In this document: one piece after another, positions 47,001-59,393 of the stretch
How positions within the stretch are numbered: the first letter of the stretch is position 1
How the letters are laid out: the number at the start of each line of letters is the position of its first letter
DNA from: Humulus lupulus
Lineage: Eukaryota; Streptophyta; Magnoliopsida; Rosales; Cannabaceae
Reading direction: 5' to 3'
Length of the DNA stretch: 64,000 nucleotides
Assembly: GCF_963169125.1 (NCBI RefSeq)
Contig: NC_084793.1
Coordinates: forward strand, 231,957,360 to 232,021,359
The notes under the pieces: generated by a model
What the model was told of the DNA's origin: nothing
Seen by the model: only the letters and a program-made list of their open reading frames with translations
Database searches by the model: none
Translations under genes and position numbers: made by a program

Positions 47001-47716
47001 TATTGACGCGATTTTTCGACAGTAGCGTATTAAGAAATAATAGGGCATATTAGTGCTTAATAAACTGTAATGAAAAATCAAATGAATTCACTAAAGAACA
47101 AAATTTTTACGTGGTTCAGTGGTTAAAATCCACCTAGTCCACATGTCAATATTATTGCTGTTTATCTCTCTATTTTGGCAGAGTTTTGGTATTACAGAAT
47201 AATGGTCCCTCTTTCCTGTCCAACATTCCCATTATTTATAAGGGAATTCCATGGACATGTTTGGGTAATTGCGTGAGTCAATCACACATTTATATAATGA
47301 TTACATTTAATACAAATAATTCCCATTTATATTGGGATATGATTTGATAACAAGATAACATGTTCCTACTATCTCGGAAAATAAATATGATAGCCTGGTC
47401 ATAAAAAAACGTATAAAGGGACTCCGAGTCTCTGGGGATCCGCGGGTATGCAATAAACTAGAATTACCATGACCTAGATATCTCCTCCAAGCTCGTGCTT
47501 TGACAACTATTTTAATTATGAGCTCGTGCGTCACACCCATTATATCCCTAGTTCAGGATAAACTCAGGATACCTTACACCTCGTATGCCCACTATGAATC
47601 TCGAGTTTTCCACGTGGATAAAAGCAGATATCATTCTCGGTTATTTCTCCTTATATTAATTTGCCAGCTGTGCCCGAGCTGAGTAAATGAACTCGTGTTG
47701 AAATCAAGGTACAACA
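47001..47716 (-). repeat. 3' LTR of the Tat element
   Basis: Plus-strand start TATTGACGCGATTTTTCG, end GGTACAACA. The adjacent purine tract on the minus strand, ACTTAGGGGCAAA (47717-47729), confirms the 3' LTR. Partner of 58684-59388. Confidence 0.92.
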
Positions 47717-48746
47717 TTTGCCCCTAAGTCCCTGCTCGTGTTTGATGTCGTCACTTTCTGACCTACACAGTAAGGACTTTTAGACTTATGTTACATAAAA
47801 CCACACCTGCCCACTACTTGAGTACTGGACACGTGGTGTACCATAATTGGTGTTTGTTCGGGTTTTGAGGACTGCAATAATTATCTTGTCACCTTTTTGC
47901 TACCATTTGGTCTATTGAATCTTGGCCCTTAAATCTTGAACTAACTCTACTGAACAACCCAGATTAATTTCCACAATTTACGTGTGAATAGGATGGGAAA
48001 TTTTCAAACTGCAACACCTGTGCATTTAAAAAATTTCCTTTTCTGAACTTCCAAGCTTTCCTTCTTCCCCAGAATCCCCAAAATCGTTCATCGTGCCCAT
48101 ATATTTAGAAGCTTTCCAGGAGCTTCCTGTTGCCGAGTCCATTCCCTCTAATCTGCGAATCATACTTTCTTGTAAGTATCTCATCCTTTGGTTTGAAAAG
48201 TTTTTTTTTTATCCAATGGAATCTCTATTCTTCACCATGTTCATCCGTAACATTCATTGTAGTTACTGTTAGGCTATTTCTAAATGTTCTTAGGGAATAG
48301 GTTTTGACATAGGTTCAACAGGTGAGTCCAAAAATGTCTTAGAAATATGACGTTCATAAAACTGGGAAATTTCTGGGTAAATCTGGGTAACTCTAATGGT
48401 GAATTAATTTAAAGAATGCCCATTCGGGGTAAATGAAATGAAGGGTTTTTAGGTTTAGAACCAGATAGCTTAGAGGTTACCCTTTCTTGGGTGGTTTTGC
48501 ACTAAGCCGCCTCTCAAGGAAAATAGTGGTCTGACATTCTGACACACGGATCCCTAAATATCAGGGGTCTGTTAGGAAACAGAAGCGCGTAGCTTAGGTT
48601 ATCGCCTGGCATCATGCGATGGGGCTGAGGGTAACCTTAGCTCGTATAACAAAAGTAAATCGTTTCCCCCCTCATACTCCCACGTCATAGTTTTAGATCC
48701 TCTTAGGTCGCCTACTAACTAGCTCGTTCTGTCGTTAGGCGATCTG

Positions 48747-51439
48747 ATGGCTTCTCAAAAGAAGAATGCCCCAAAGAAGAATGCCTCGAGCTCATCCTCT
48801 CAACAGAAGAACAAGGGGAAGCCAATCATCCCAGAATCTCCCATCCCGTACTTCGGTCCAGTGGTGGAGAGGGAGCTTGTGGTTGACCCCAATGCATACT
48901 TCGAGGCTAAGCGTATCATTTCAAAGATCACGACCCAGGGGAGGGTAAATAAGATTATGTTAAGCCATAACATAGAGGTTGAAGCTGGAGCTCTCCTCGT
49001 CCAACCTGCGTTCAAAGGGGAACAGAGTTGTTCCCCTCTCCAAGATGACTTTGCAGCTTCGAGTGATGAGCACCTGAAGGCTGGGGCCTTCCTTCCCCTG
49101 GAATAGCACTTCGCGGATTTCTTGAATTACGTGAAACTGGCTCCATTCTAGCTCCCCCCAAATTCGTATAGACTTTTGGCAGGGTTGAAGGACGAGTGGG
49201 AGGTCCCCACCCCGACAGAAATACTGTACTTCTTCTGCCTCAAAGCTAGCCCTGATCAGAAAGGGTGAGGTGACAGATTCTATTACCTCAGGAGGTTTCC
49301 CAACTCCGCCCCCGTCATCAATCTTCCCAGCATTCCAAATGACTATAAAGACTTGTTCTTTAATTCGAATGGATTTCAGAACTGTGAACATCGATACTTC
49401 AACCGACCTCGTAAGTTCCTTATCTTTACAAATTCAATTCATGAATTTTTGTTCCTTTAAGATTTTTTTTTGTACATGTCTTGATTGAATCTATTTCTCG
49501 TGTAGCCATATTTGCGAGGATAGAAAAGTCTGTGACCCTCGGGGGCCAGTATGAGAAGCTATCCAGACTTCCCCCCACTGAAAAGGACTATCACTAGGTC
49601 ATGATTTATGTCATGATGCTGGCCTGCCAATTGATCGATATAGGTTAAACACTAACCTTAAGGACCTGGGCTACCCTTCCGGGGATCCTCGAGCTCCCAT
49701 CCTCTCAAGAGGCCTTGCCAGCCTTTCAGTATAGGAGGATGAAGAGGACGAGGTGCCTCTAGTGTGAAAAAGGTAGGTTCCCGAGGCTGTCCAAGAACCC
49801 GATCTAGAACGAGTTGCATTAGAGGCAGCAGCCGGCCCCTCCGGCCAAGGTAACCCATTCCCCTTTAGGGAATTAGATAGGGTTGTTGCCGATTTTAGGT
49901 GAGTTCATTATAATCCAAATCAGCTCGTTCACCGTCTTCCTTATAACCCGGATCTAAATGTAACCCTGCTCCAGTGCGTAGACCACCTAGTGGTACGCCA
50001 TGACAATAATTATCCTAAGGGCACAATTGTAGTTGATAACACCTTAAACTTTAGATCCGCCATTTTTGAGGAATATGGGACCAACCACAGGACCTGACCT
50101 TCTCTGCTCCAGGGTGCATTTTCCCCTGGATTTAGATAGTATGGAGATGAATCCAGCCCCGAGGAAGGACCCGAACCCCTTAGGATCATAGAAATATTAG
50201 ATGTAGATTCCATTTGTCCTCCATTAGTTCCAAGGCTGGAGGTCATGCCTATCGCGGTCAAAACACCCGAGCTAGTGATAATAGACTCCTCCCCCAGCCC
50301 GAAGGGTAGGATCTTTGTTTTCTTTCTTTCTTTATAAATGCTTTTTGAAACATTATCTTTTGAACTAACTCCCTTTGTGCTTTTTAGGCGAAAAGATGGA
50401 TCAACAAGGAGCTCCCAACCTTTGAACTGCTTTTCGAGCTAAGAAAGCCGACTCAGGCCCCATTGTGAAGAGGCCCAGATTTACGAAGAAGGCCACCCCT
50501 ACAATGGGGAACACCTCAAAATCCCCCGCCAAAAATAAGGAGACGAGCTCGACTCGGGAGACAGCTCTGGTGGCTAAGGTCACTACCGAGCAACTTCCTC
50601 CTCCCCCACCTCGCTTCGTGGCCCCTCAAGTTATACAGACCGAGGCCCCAGCCCCCACTGTCCGGATACCAGTAGACCCTTAGGACCTAGAGAAGATCCT
50701 TGAAGCCTTTTGGGGTATCGTTTATGAGACAATGACTCACATGGTGGGGCATGCCTACAAGGCCAGCGTGAGGGACCTGAGGACCATCGACGAATGCATC
50801 CCGGAGAATGTTATGGAATCAATCATGGGGATGAATCTCATTGTAAGTTCTTTTTCCTTGGTGATTTTTTTTATTGTGACTAGGTGTACATCTCTGAATT
50901 GTTTTGTTCTTCTGCGGTCTGCTCTGGCCCAGTACTGTAGCATAGCCCGTGCCAAGGCTAGAAATGAGGAGCTCCGAGTTGAACTGAATGCTGCCAAAAC
51001 CACCCTGACTGCTGCTCAAGAAGGTGAGCAGGCCGCCAAAGTTTCTTTGATGGCTGCATAGAAGAATGAGTATGATGCCAAGATTCCTCTCGCCTCGTCC
51101 CAAGAAAATGAGCAAGCTACAAAGAGTGCATTGTCTGCCTCCCAGGCTCAAACTGCACAACTTAAAGCCGAGGTTGATAAGGTCAAAGCAAAGCTACTTG
51201 AGGCCAAAGAAGAAAAGGTGGTGTCACCATCGGCCATGGAAGAGATGCTGTACCATTGTTGGGCCTTCAACCCAGACGGGAACTTCTCTTTCATGGAACC
51301 CGGGCTGTGGGATCCGTACCTTGCAAAATTCAAGGCTCGGCTTTTGCAAGAACCGTCAGAGACTGGTGATGTGTCTGGAATGGCAGAGGGAGATGGCAAG
51401 CAGGTCATATCTTCGGGGCGAGCTAATGGAACCCAATGA
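48747..51439 (+). pseudogene. Tat accessory gene on the antisense strand (putative gypsy-type transposon protein)
   Basis: Multi-exon gene opposite to the element's own transcription. The first exon opens MASQKKNAPKKNASSSSSQQ and includes SPIPYFGPVVEREL and KGEQSCSPLQDDFAASSDEHL. After two in-frame stops it continues with VKLAPF, NSYRLLAGLKDEWEVPTPTE and ILYFFCLKASPDQKG. An intron runs 49411-49505 (gtaagt to gtgtag). A second exon has RIEKSVTLGGQYEKLSRLPP. Later exons (from 50389 and 50935, each after a GT-AG intron) carry a proline-rich linker and a coiled coil (AKARNEELRVELNAAKTTLT to KAKLLEAKEEK), ending CWAFNPDGNFSFMEPGLWDP and a stop at 51437-51439. At least five in-frame stops, mostly TAG. 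Such frames occur in several Tat elements; their role is unknown. Confidence 0.78.
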
Positions 51440-51744
51440 TATCCCATTTGTATTTGTTTTTCATTTGTAATTGTTTAACAGTTTTTTGATATTAAACAAT
51501 TGCCTTCAGGCTCTGTTTGCTGTTTTTTATCCTCGTGTAATTTATTGACTTTATTTGATATATATCCATCTTTTGATCCACTTATCTTTCCTTTATAATC
51601 TCTCATGCTTGTGAATCCTTAGACTTGTACATTTGAGATTTTAGGAATCGATTTTTAGATCGAGATAGATTTTATCGAGCTTGGTTATGTCCAAGTTTGT
51701 TTTTGGTTATTTGTATCATACCTGTCAAGAATCAGGCCTTGAAC

Positions 51745-52100
51745 CTAGTTATATCCAGGGTTTTTAATGTTTTAAACTTAGTTCGTGTTAGGTTGATTGA
51801 AACTCGAGCTTTAAGAAGCCGTTGAATAATCAATTTTTCCAAACTTCTAAGTTTCAGACCTGGTTACGCCCACGATTTTAAATGATTTTAAATTTAGTTC
51901 GCGCTGGGTTTATTGAAAATTTGAACTTTAAAAAGCCATTGAATAATCAATTTTTCTAAGCTTCTAAATTTTGGACCTGGTTACGTCTAGGATTTTAAAT
52001 GATTTTAAACTTAGTTCGCGCTAGGTTTATTGAACACTCGAGCTTTAAAAAGCTATTGAATATTCAATTTTTCCAAGCTTCTAAGTTTCCTAATCTTATC
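51745..52100. repeat. 117-bp tandem repeat, three copies, in the Tat 3' region
   Basis: Units with ttagttcgcgctaggtttat, gctttaaaaagc and attgaataatcaatttttc. Matching points at 51781, 51897 and 52014. It lies between integrase and the accessory gene, where Tat relatives such as Retand carry tandem repeats. Confidence 0.85.
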
Positions 52101-52289
52101 AAGTAGGCTTAATTTTTCCAACCTAAGGTTATGTGCCCCCCAGTAACCAGAATGTAGAAACCTTCTTGGTTGCTTTTACAAACATTAGAACACGGACTAA
52201 TACAATCTTAAACAGAAAAATTATTTAATAATCCATCTATTATTTAATCAAATGGCTTTTATAAATAAGCCTTACATTTATGGTGGTAC

Positions 52290-53428
52290 TACTGACAATA
52301 CTTTTCCAAATGTAGGGCGTTCCAGGTCCGTGGGACTACTTCCTCATTCAGCCGAGCTATCTTGAAAGTTCCTTCATGCCAAACCTCAATGACCTGATAT
52401 GGTCCCTCCCAGTTCGGGCCTAATACACCATCCTTGGGATCCTTATTCACCGGAAAGACCCTTCGGAGAACCAGGTCACCCAGTCCAAATCTACGCCTCT
52501 TAACTTTAGAATTAAAATAGCAAGTGATTTTCTGTTGATAATGGGCTAGCTGTAATTGTGATTCTTCTCGTTTTTTTTTTCAACCAAGTCGAGATATGCG
52601 TTAAGTAGTTCATCATCCTGTTCTTGGTCGAATGTCCTTTTCCTATGGGTGGCTACCTTGGCTTCGACTGAAAGCATGACCTCGCTTCCAAAAGTTAAGG
52701 AAAAAAGGAGTATGTCTAGTAGAGGTTCTGTGAGAAGTTCAGTAGGCCCAAAGTACTTGCGGGAGCTGTTCGAGCCATAATCCTTTGGCTTCGTCTAACC
52801 TCTTCTTCAGGCTTGCCTTTAGGGTTTTGTTCACAACCTCGACCTAGCCGTTGGCCTGCGGATATGCTACTGAGGAGAAACTCTTAGTAATGCCGTATTT
52901 TAAACAGAAGTCAGTGAAGCGATCATTGCCCAACTGTGTCCCATTGTTTGACACGATCTTTTTAGGGAGCCCAAACCGACATATAATACTCATCACCATA
53001 AAGTCTAGGACTCTTTTTGAAGTGATGGTTGCCAGAGGTTCGACTTTTACCCACTTCGTGAAATTGTCGATCGCCACCACCGCATAACAAACTCCTCCCT
53101 TTCCCATAGGTAGGGACCCTATTAGCTCGATTCCCCATACCACAAATGGCCATGGGGATGAGATTATTGTTAGCTCGACTGGAGCAACTCGGGCAACTAT
53201 GGCAAAACGCTGACATTTTTTGCACTTCGGAACATACGAGATTGAGTCTTTTGTTAAAGTGGGCCAAAAATAGCCATGCCTCAGTATTTTCAGTGCTAGG
53301 TTTTTCCCCCCAGCATGATCGCCACAAAAGCCTTTGTGCACTTCTTGTAAAATGGTTTTAGCTTGTCCGAGGATAACACATCTTAGGAGAGGCAATGAAT
53401 GACTACGTCGGTACAAGGTCCCTTCCAC
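52290..53428 (-). pseudogene. Tat integrase
   Basis: Minus strand. The zinc-binding region (VHKGFCGDHAGG and CKKCQRF) has its His and Cys residues. In the core, the usual aspartate of the WGxDLIG block is glutamate (WGIELIGSLP) and the second catalytic aspartate is asparagine (IVSNNGTQL), so activity is lost. After a frame break near 52844 the C-terminal part continues with RRFGLGDLVLRRVFPVNKDP and GPNWEGPYQVIEV, ending ALHLEKYCQ near 52290. Confidence 0.9.
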
Positions 53429-53706
53429 TATTACATATCGCGGAGCTTGATAAAGTATTTTTCTTGTGCCTTTCCGTCATCAAGTAGCCTTCCTGTTGTG
53501 AGGTATTCCATTATGGGGGTCATCCAGATCGGTTTTGTGTCGATCATTTCGACCTCTATCATTTCTTCTATCACACTTGGACTTTCCAAGAACTCCACTA
53601 GCACCACATTCAATGTCTTAGCTTCTTTGGTGGTGGCAAGCCGGGCCAAAGGGTAAGCATTAGAGTTCTACTCGCGAGGAATATGTTCAACAATATTGTA
53701 CTCAAA

Positions 53707-54111
53707 TTAAAATAGTTCTCCCTTCACCTTAGCTAGGTATGCTGCCATCTTGGTACCTCGAGCTTGATATTTTCCCAACACCTGATTAACCACGAGTTGA
53801 GAATCACTATAGCATTGGACGGCCTTCGTCTTGAGCTCCCTTGCCACTCTCAGCCCAGCTAATAAGGCCTCATATTCGGCTTCATTGTTGGAGGCCTTGA
53901 ATCCGAATCTCAGAGCTGTATGAAATCGATGCCCTTTCGGGGAGATTAAGATGATCCCAACTCTTAATCCGTTCTCGTTTGATGATCCATCAAAGAAGAT
54001 TTTCCATAAATCCTGCACTGGTTCCTTCAAGAGGTCCTCTTGAAATTCGGTGCATTCAGGCATAAAATTAGCAAGGGCCTGACTTTTGATTGAGGTCCAT
54101 GGCACGTACAA
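53707..54111 (-). pseudogene. Tat second RNase H (archaeal-type)
   Basis: Minus strand: IFFDGSSNENGLRVGIILIS, then NNEAEYEALLAGLRVARELK and YSDSQLVVNQVLGKYQARG. The Asp, Glu, Asp catalytic set is present. This extra domain after the degenerate gypsy RNase H is characteristic of Tat elements, where it is thought to supply or supplement RNA removal during reverse transcription. Confidence 0.9.
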
Positions 54112-54291
54112 TATCTAAAACTGGCTAAGCTCAATAGCCCATTTTAAAAGACGTCCTGACATTTCAGTTTTTTGCAACATCTGCCTTAAAGGTTGGTCGG
54201 TAATGACGTTGATTGAATGAGAGTAGAAATATGGCCGGAGCTTCCTGTAAGCCAATATCAGATAGAATGCCAGCTTCTCTATCACTGGGTA

Positions 54292-55656
54292 TCATGACTC
54301 AACTCTGAGAAGAGTCTTGCTTATATAATATACTGGTTTTTGAGCACGGTCTTCTTCTCGAACTAACACGACACATACTGCATTTTCTGTCACGACCAAA
54401 TAAAGGAATAGAGGTTCTCCAGACATAGGATTAGATAACACTAGGGGCTCGACCAGGTGCATTTTTAGGTCGAGGAATGTCTGTTCACACTCCTCAGTCC
54501 ATTCAAAAAATTTTTTTCCCCTGAGCAAGTTGTAGAATGGCCGGCACTTGTCACTTGATTTTGAAATGAAACGATTCAAACCTGCCACCTTTCCAGTCAG
54601 GCTTTGAACTTCTTTACGCGACCTGGGCGAGGGAATTTCTAACAACGATATGATTTTATTAGGATTTTCCTCTATTCCCCTCGTGTTGACTATGAATCCC
54701 ATAAATTTTCCAGATGCCACTCCGAAAGTGCACTTCTGAGGATTCAGCTTCATGTCATACCTCCTCAATATCCCAAAACATTATTCTAGATTGGACACAG
54801 GGTTATCGACAGTCTTTGATTTAACAAGCATATCATTGACATACACTTCCATACTTCTCCCGATCAGATAAGCGAACATCTTGCTGACCAAGCGTTGATA
54901 TGTAGCTTCGCCATTCTTTAGCCCGAAGGACATAACTTTAAAATAATATACGTTATTTGGGTTCATGAAGCTAGTGTGTTCCTGGTCCACAGGATTCATC
55001 GCAATCTGGTTATATCCAGAATACGCATCCATGAAGGACATGAGCTCATGACCTGCCGTGGCATCTACCAACTGATCAATCCTTGGCAGTGGGAAACAAT
55101 CTTTGGGACAAGCTTTGTTCAGATTGGAGAAGTCGATGCAGGTCCTCCATTTCCCATTTGGCTTTGGGACTAGCATAGGATTGGTGACCCAGATCGGGTA
55201 TTCTGCTTCACGGATAAACCTGCACTTTAATAGTCGAGCTACTTCTTCCTCAAGAGCTTCAACTCGGACTATTCTCAAGCGTCTCCATTTTAGGGATTTT
55301 TCAGGCACGTTCTTGTCCAGAATTAAAGTGTGCATAATTACACTCGGGCTTATTCCCACCATATCTTCATGTGACAGGGCCAAAATGTCCAGATTCTCTT
55401 GTAAGAAATTAACCAGCTCTTTCTTCCTTTTATCATACATATTGTTCCCAACCTTTACGACTCTTGAAGCTTCTTTTGGGTAAATGTTTACTTCCTCGAG
55501 CTCCTCTATAGCTTGGAGTTCTAACCTGTCTTTGCCTATCCATGGGTCAAAGTCATCGTGTTGGGCGATGTTACTGTCCTCTTCTTGTTGAGGTTCTTCC
55601 GTCCCGCAAGTAACTTCTACTTTTTGGGACTCCTCACCTCCGTCATTTAAGACCAT
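54292..55656 (-). pseudogene. Tat reverse transcriptase and degenerate gypsy RNase H
   Basis: Minus strand. RT (55656-54781) shows PNGKWRTCIDFSNLNKACPK, FPLPRIDQLVDATAGHELMS, DAYSGYNQI and YYFKVMSFGLKNGEATYQRL. In its YxDD block the first aspartate is asparagine (YVNDML), so polymerisation should be abolished. After a stop near 54780 the frame continues with LNPQKCTFGVASGKFMGF and the RNase H-like part FLYLVVTENAVCVVLVREE, which lacks the first catalytic aspartate, as is usual in this lineage. Confidence 0.92.
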
Positions 55657-55662
55657 AGCTTG

Positions 55663-56214
55663 CTACCCGGGTTGTGATTTTCCCTTCATAGAAATGCTAT
55701 AGCATTCTCTACTAGTGAGCTGATCACCTCTGATGGTGCATATTCCCGCAGCTAAAGGGAATTTTATTGCTAGGTGGCGGATAGAGGTTATGGCTTCAAA
55801 CGCCATCAGTGCAGGTCGGCCCAAAATCGCATTGTATAAAGCTGGACAGTCGATTACCATGAACTCAAGTAACTTGGAAACAGTTCGTGAGTCCTCTCCC
55901 AATGTTACCACTAATGCGATCGTCCCGATGACTGCTGACCCTTCACCAGAAAACCCGTACAGAGTCATTGAGATCTCCTTTAGGTCAGTTACAGACAACC
56001 CCATTTTTTCAAAGGTGGACCTGAAAAGTAGATTCATAGAACTTTCGTTATCTACTAGTGTCCTCTGGATCCTCTGGTTGGTGAGCTGAATGGTTATGAC
56101 CAATGGATCGTTATGTGGGAACTGGACGTGGCTAGCATCCTCTTCCGAGAAAATGATTGGTTGCTTTTCCAATCGCTGTTGTTTTGACAACTGCTGTTCT
56201 GGGACGAACTCCAC
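55663..56214 (-). pseudogene. Tat aspartic protease
   Basis: Minus strand. QRIQRTLVDNESSMNLLF holds the active-site region; the glycine usual after the Asp-Asn pair is glutamate here. ALYNAILGRPALMAFEAI is the conserved second block. 183 open codons, ending at a stop just before the RT frame. Confidence 0.85.
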
Positions 56215-56382
56215 TCTATTATGGGACTTTAGCTCGTTGATGTACCTATTCTAGGTCCCGCTGCTCATGCCTGCCAAATGAGGTCCTCTAGATATGGTTG
56301 TTATATCTCCCCCTACTATTGGAGGAGGGTCAACCTGACTTGCTTGAGCTCCGATTTGACTTATTAGAGCTTCGGGGACTGA

Positions 56383-58622
56383 TTAAGGGTTTGGTCCAGC
56401 GGGCTGAGTAGGGACCACCCGATTTTGGGCATACTGGGCCAAAGGTCCCACTCTAATGAGAGTTTCGATCTCATCCTTCAGCTGTCGATAGTCATCAGTG
56501 TTATGACTGATATCATTATGAAATCGGCAGAAATTCGAAGAATCTCTCTTCGCCCTCTGGTTCCTCAACAGTTCTGGCTTCTTCCACGGAAGGCGAGCAT
56601 AATTTTCCAAGAAGATGTGCTCCCTAGTGTCCGTTAGGTCGGTATAAGTAGTGTAAACAGGTTTGAATTTCTCCCCAGACTTCTTTTTCTTCGTTACGCT
56701 CTGGTTGCCCTCACCATTTCCCTTCCTTTTGTTATTTCCCCCTTGGTTATTTTGGGTAACGGTTTGAGCCGTAGCTGCAACGTCCGTTACCACTCCAACA
56801 GTCTGGGCATGGAGCTGACTAGTTCCTGCGACGGAAGCTCGCGCCTCCTCTAGGTTAATCCATTATTGAGCTCGGGCCAAGATTTCATCCACACTCTTCA
56901 CTCCTTTCCTTTGGAGTTCCTGCCACAAATCGCCCCCGACGAGGATTCCCGTCCTCATTTCCATGAGCTTGGAGCTATCATCAACATCTCTAGCTTGTGC
57001 AGTGACATTGGAAAATCTACTCAGATATGCCTTCAATGTTTTGCCAGGTTGCTTCTTTAAATTGGCCAATGAATCAGCCTCAACTCGAGCTGCTTGTGAA
57101 GCTCAGGATGCTTTTTTGAACTCGAAGGAAAACTTCTTCCATGAGCTTATGGAATGTCTCTTGTATTGCTTAAATCACCGCCTGGCTGGCCCGACCAGAG
57201 TTACAGGGAATAAAATACACCTTAGACCTAGTTCGACATTGTGGGCCATCATTATGGTGTTAAACATTCCGAGGTGGTCTGAGGGATCTCCATCTCCATC
57301 AAATTTTGAGAAGTGTGGCATTCTGAAGCCTACCAGATATGTGGCCGTCGCAATATTTGGAGTGAAAGGCTCGAGCTCATCCTCTAATTCACAATCGTCT
57401 TTGTCCTTTCCAGATAAAAGCCTCTTCATTTGCTCTTCCATCAGAGCTAGCCTCTCGAGGGTTTGGTCTCTGGTTCCTAGGTTACCTGGGGGCTGTTCAA
57501 CATCTCCCATCCTATCGTATGCATTTCAAGGGTTATTGTCCCTCCAAGCTCGAGCTTGATTTTGTGGGGCATTCTCATTATCACATACTATGGATGGACC
57601 TCCCTCTTGTCGAGTATAACTAACATCTTCATTCCGAGATGGATTCCTTCTCTCCGAATTCAGACGATCACGCAAATCGGGTTGTGAATCGTGTCGAGGG
57701 CTTTGTGCTGAACTCAACTGATTTCTTAGATTACCCTTGGACCTACCACTACGATGAATTTTAGTCCAGTAACTTCCATTTGTGAAGCTTACAGCTCGCG
57801 GTTGGGGTCGAGGATCTGGATTTTCAACACTTGTCCGTGGGACGTAGGTATTGGCAGATGGAGGAGGATTTCTCCTACTGTCTCCATAAGCTGGAATGTC
57901 CCGTGTAGGACGAGGTGGCATAGGATGTCTTATAGGTGACAGAGGATGCCTTATTGGCGAGGCAATCCTTGTTCCATCAAGGCGAACTAGATTTGCCTGC
58001 CTTTGTTCTACCCCATTGTCTCTACCTCTCTACACCTGACGATCAAATCGTGACGTAGGAGGGTTTGCTGGAACATGTTGTCTCTGTGAGCTTGTCCCAG
58101 CCCCTTATCGTGGATTACCATAGGCATTCCTAGGAACCTATGAAAGAGGCATGGAACTTGGGGTTGCGGTTCTAACCGACCAACTGACATGCTGATGACC
58201 CCTATGAGGGCCACTGGGTTGAGCATTCTGGCGATCTCGCCCTGTAGGTACAGAACTTGGGGTGGCAATTCTAACTGATCGAAAATTATTCCTGTGGGAC
58301 TTGTGAGACCCACTTTGCCTCTTTCTGACATTAACGTCAGTTGCAAGAGGGGGTAACCGAGCCAAAACCTCCTCAATCTGCCAGTTTTCCTTAGCGAGAT
58401 GACTTCTCAATTGCATGTTTTCCAATTCGACCAAAGTTAGGTAGTCTGGGTTTGGATTCGGTGGCAATGACACTGAACTCCCAATGTCACTGTGACCCGC
58501 CGGTTGCTTTCTCGGACGTTGCTGGATTTCAGGACCACGCTCGTTCGAAACAGCGGTATGATGGGCCTCCTGCCACCAGGCTGTTCTATCTCATTATTGT
58601 GCATTGAGCGAGGGAGCACCAT
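56383..58622 (-). pseudogene. Tat gag, several frames
   Basis: Minus strand. N-terminal part from 58622 with LVELENMQLRSHLAKENWQ, then arginine-rich linkers (57526-58376). The gag core begins MGDVEQPPGNLG and includes MPHFSKFDGDGDPSDHLGMF (57175-57510), then ANLKKQPGKTLKAYLSRFSN (56863-57069). The C-terminal part has a basic stretch NNKRKGNGEGNQS and the block FCRFHNDISHNTDDYRQLKD near 56490-56550. Frame breaks near 58440, 58140, 57520, 57170 and 56860. Confidence 0.85.
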
Positions 58623-58683
58623 GATAAGAATCGACTGGAATTTTGATGAAGCACTAATTTTGCTCTCAATGAAAGCAAAAAAC

Positions 58684-59388
58684 TATTGACGCGATTTTTC
58701 GACAAGAGTGTATTAAGAAATAATAGGGCAGATTAGTGCTTAATAAACCGTAATGAAAAATCAAATGAATTCACTCAAGAACACAATTTTTACGTGGTTC
58801 AGTGGTTAAAATCCATCAAGTCCACGAGTCAATATTATTGTTGTTTCTCTCTCTATTTTGGTATTACAGAATAATGGTCCCCCTTTCATGTCCAACATTC
58901 CCAATATTTATAAAGGAATTCCATGGACATGTTTGAGTAACCGCGTAAGTCAATCATGCATTTACATAATGATTACATTTAATATAAATAATTCCCATTT
59001 ATATTGGGATATGATTTGATAACAAGATAACATGTTCCTACTATGTCGGACAATAAATATGACAACTTGGTCATAAATAAACGTATAAAGGGACTCTGAG
59101 TCTCTGGGGATCCGCAGGTATGCAATATACTAGAATTACCACCAACTGGAGATCTCCTCCAAGCTCGTGCTTCAACATCTATTTTAATTATGAGCTCGCC
59201 CCTCACAGCCATTGCATCCTTAGTTCGGGATAAACTCAGGATGCCTTACACCTCATATGCCCACTATGAATCTCAAGTTGTCCACGTGGACAAAAGCAGA
59301 TATCATTCTCGGCTATTTCTCTATATATTAATTTTCCAGCTATACCCGAGCTGAGTAAATGAACTCGTGCTGAAATCAAGGTACAACA
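58684..59388 (-). repeat. 5' LTR of the Tat element
   Basis: Partner of 47001-47716, 705 bp, plus-strand start TATTGACGCG and end GGTACAACA. The two copies differ at many scattered sites and by one roughly 14-bp indel near 58857, so they are clearly more diverged than the Tekay-like pair. Confidence 0.92.
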
Positions 59389-59393
59389 GTTCC

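Larger units (their letters stand above)
47001..59388 (-). mobile_element. Full-length Tat-lineage Ty3/gypsy element, target duplication GTTCC
   Basis: Direct LTRs at 47001-47716 and 58684-59388, flanked by GTTCC at 46996-47000 and 59389-59393. Minus-strand order is 5' LTR, gag, protease, RT, degenerate RNase H, second (archaeal-type) RNase H, integrase, then a long 3' region with tandem repeats and a spliced gene on the opposite strand. The extra RNase H and the 3' accessory gene are hallmarks of the Tat lineage. All frames are broken. No standard primer site is recognised next to the 5' LTR; the sequence there reads GTTTTTTGCTTTCATTGAG on the minus strand. Confidence 0.93.

Noticed and set aside
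49658..51447. Minus-strand frames within the Tat 3' region
   Set aside because: They are shadows of the plus-strand accessory gene, whose exons match a second relic copy and have splice sites.
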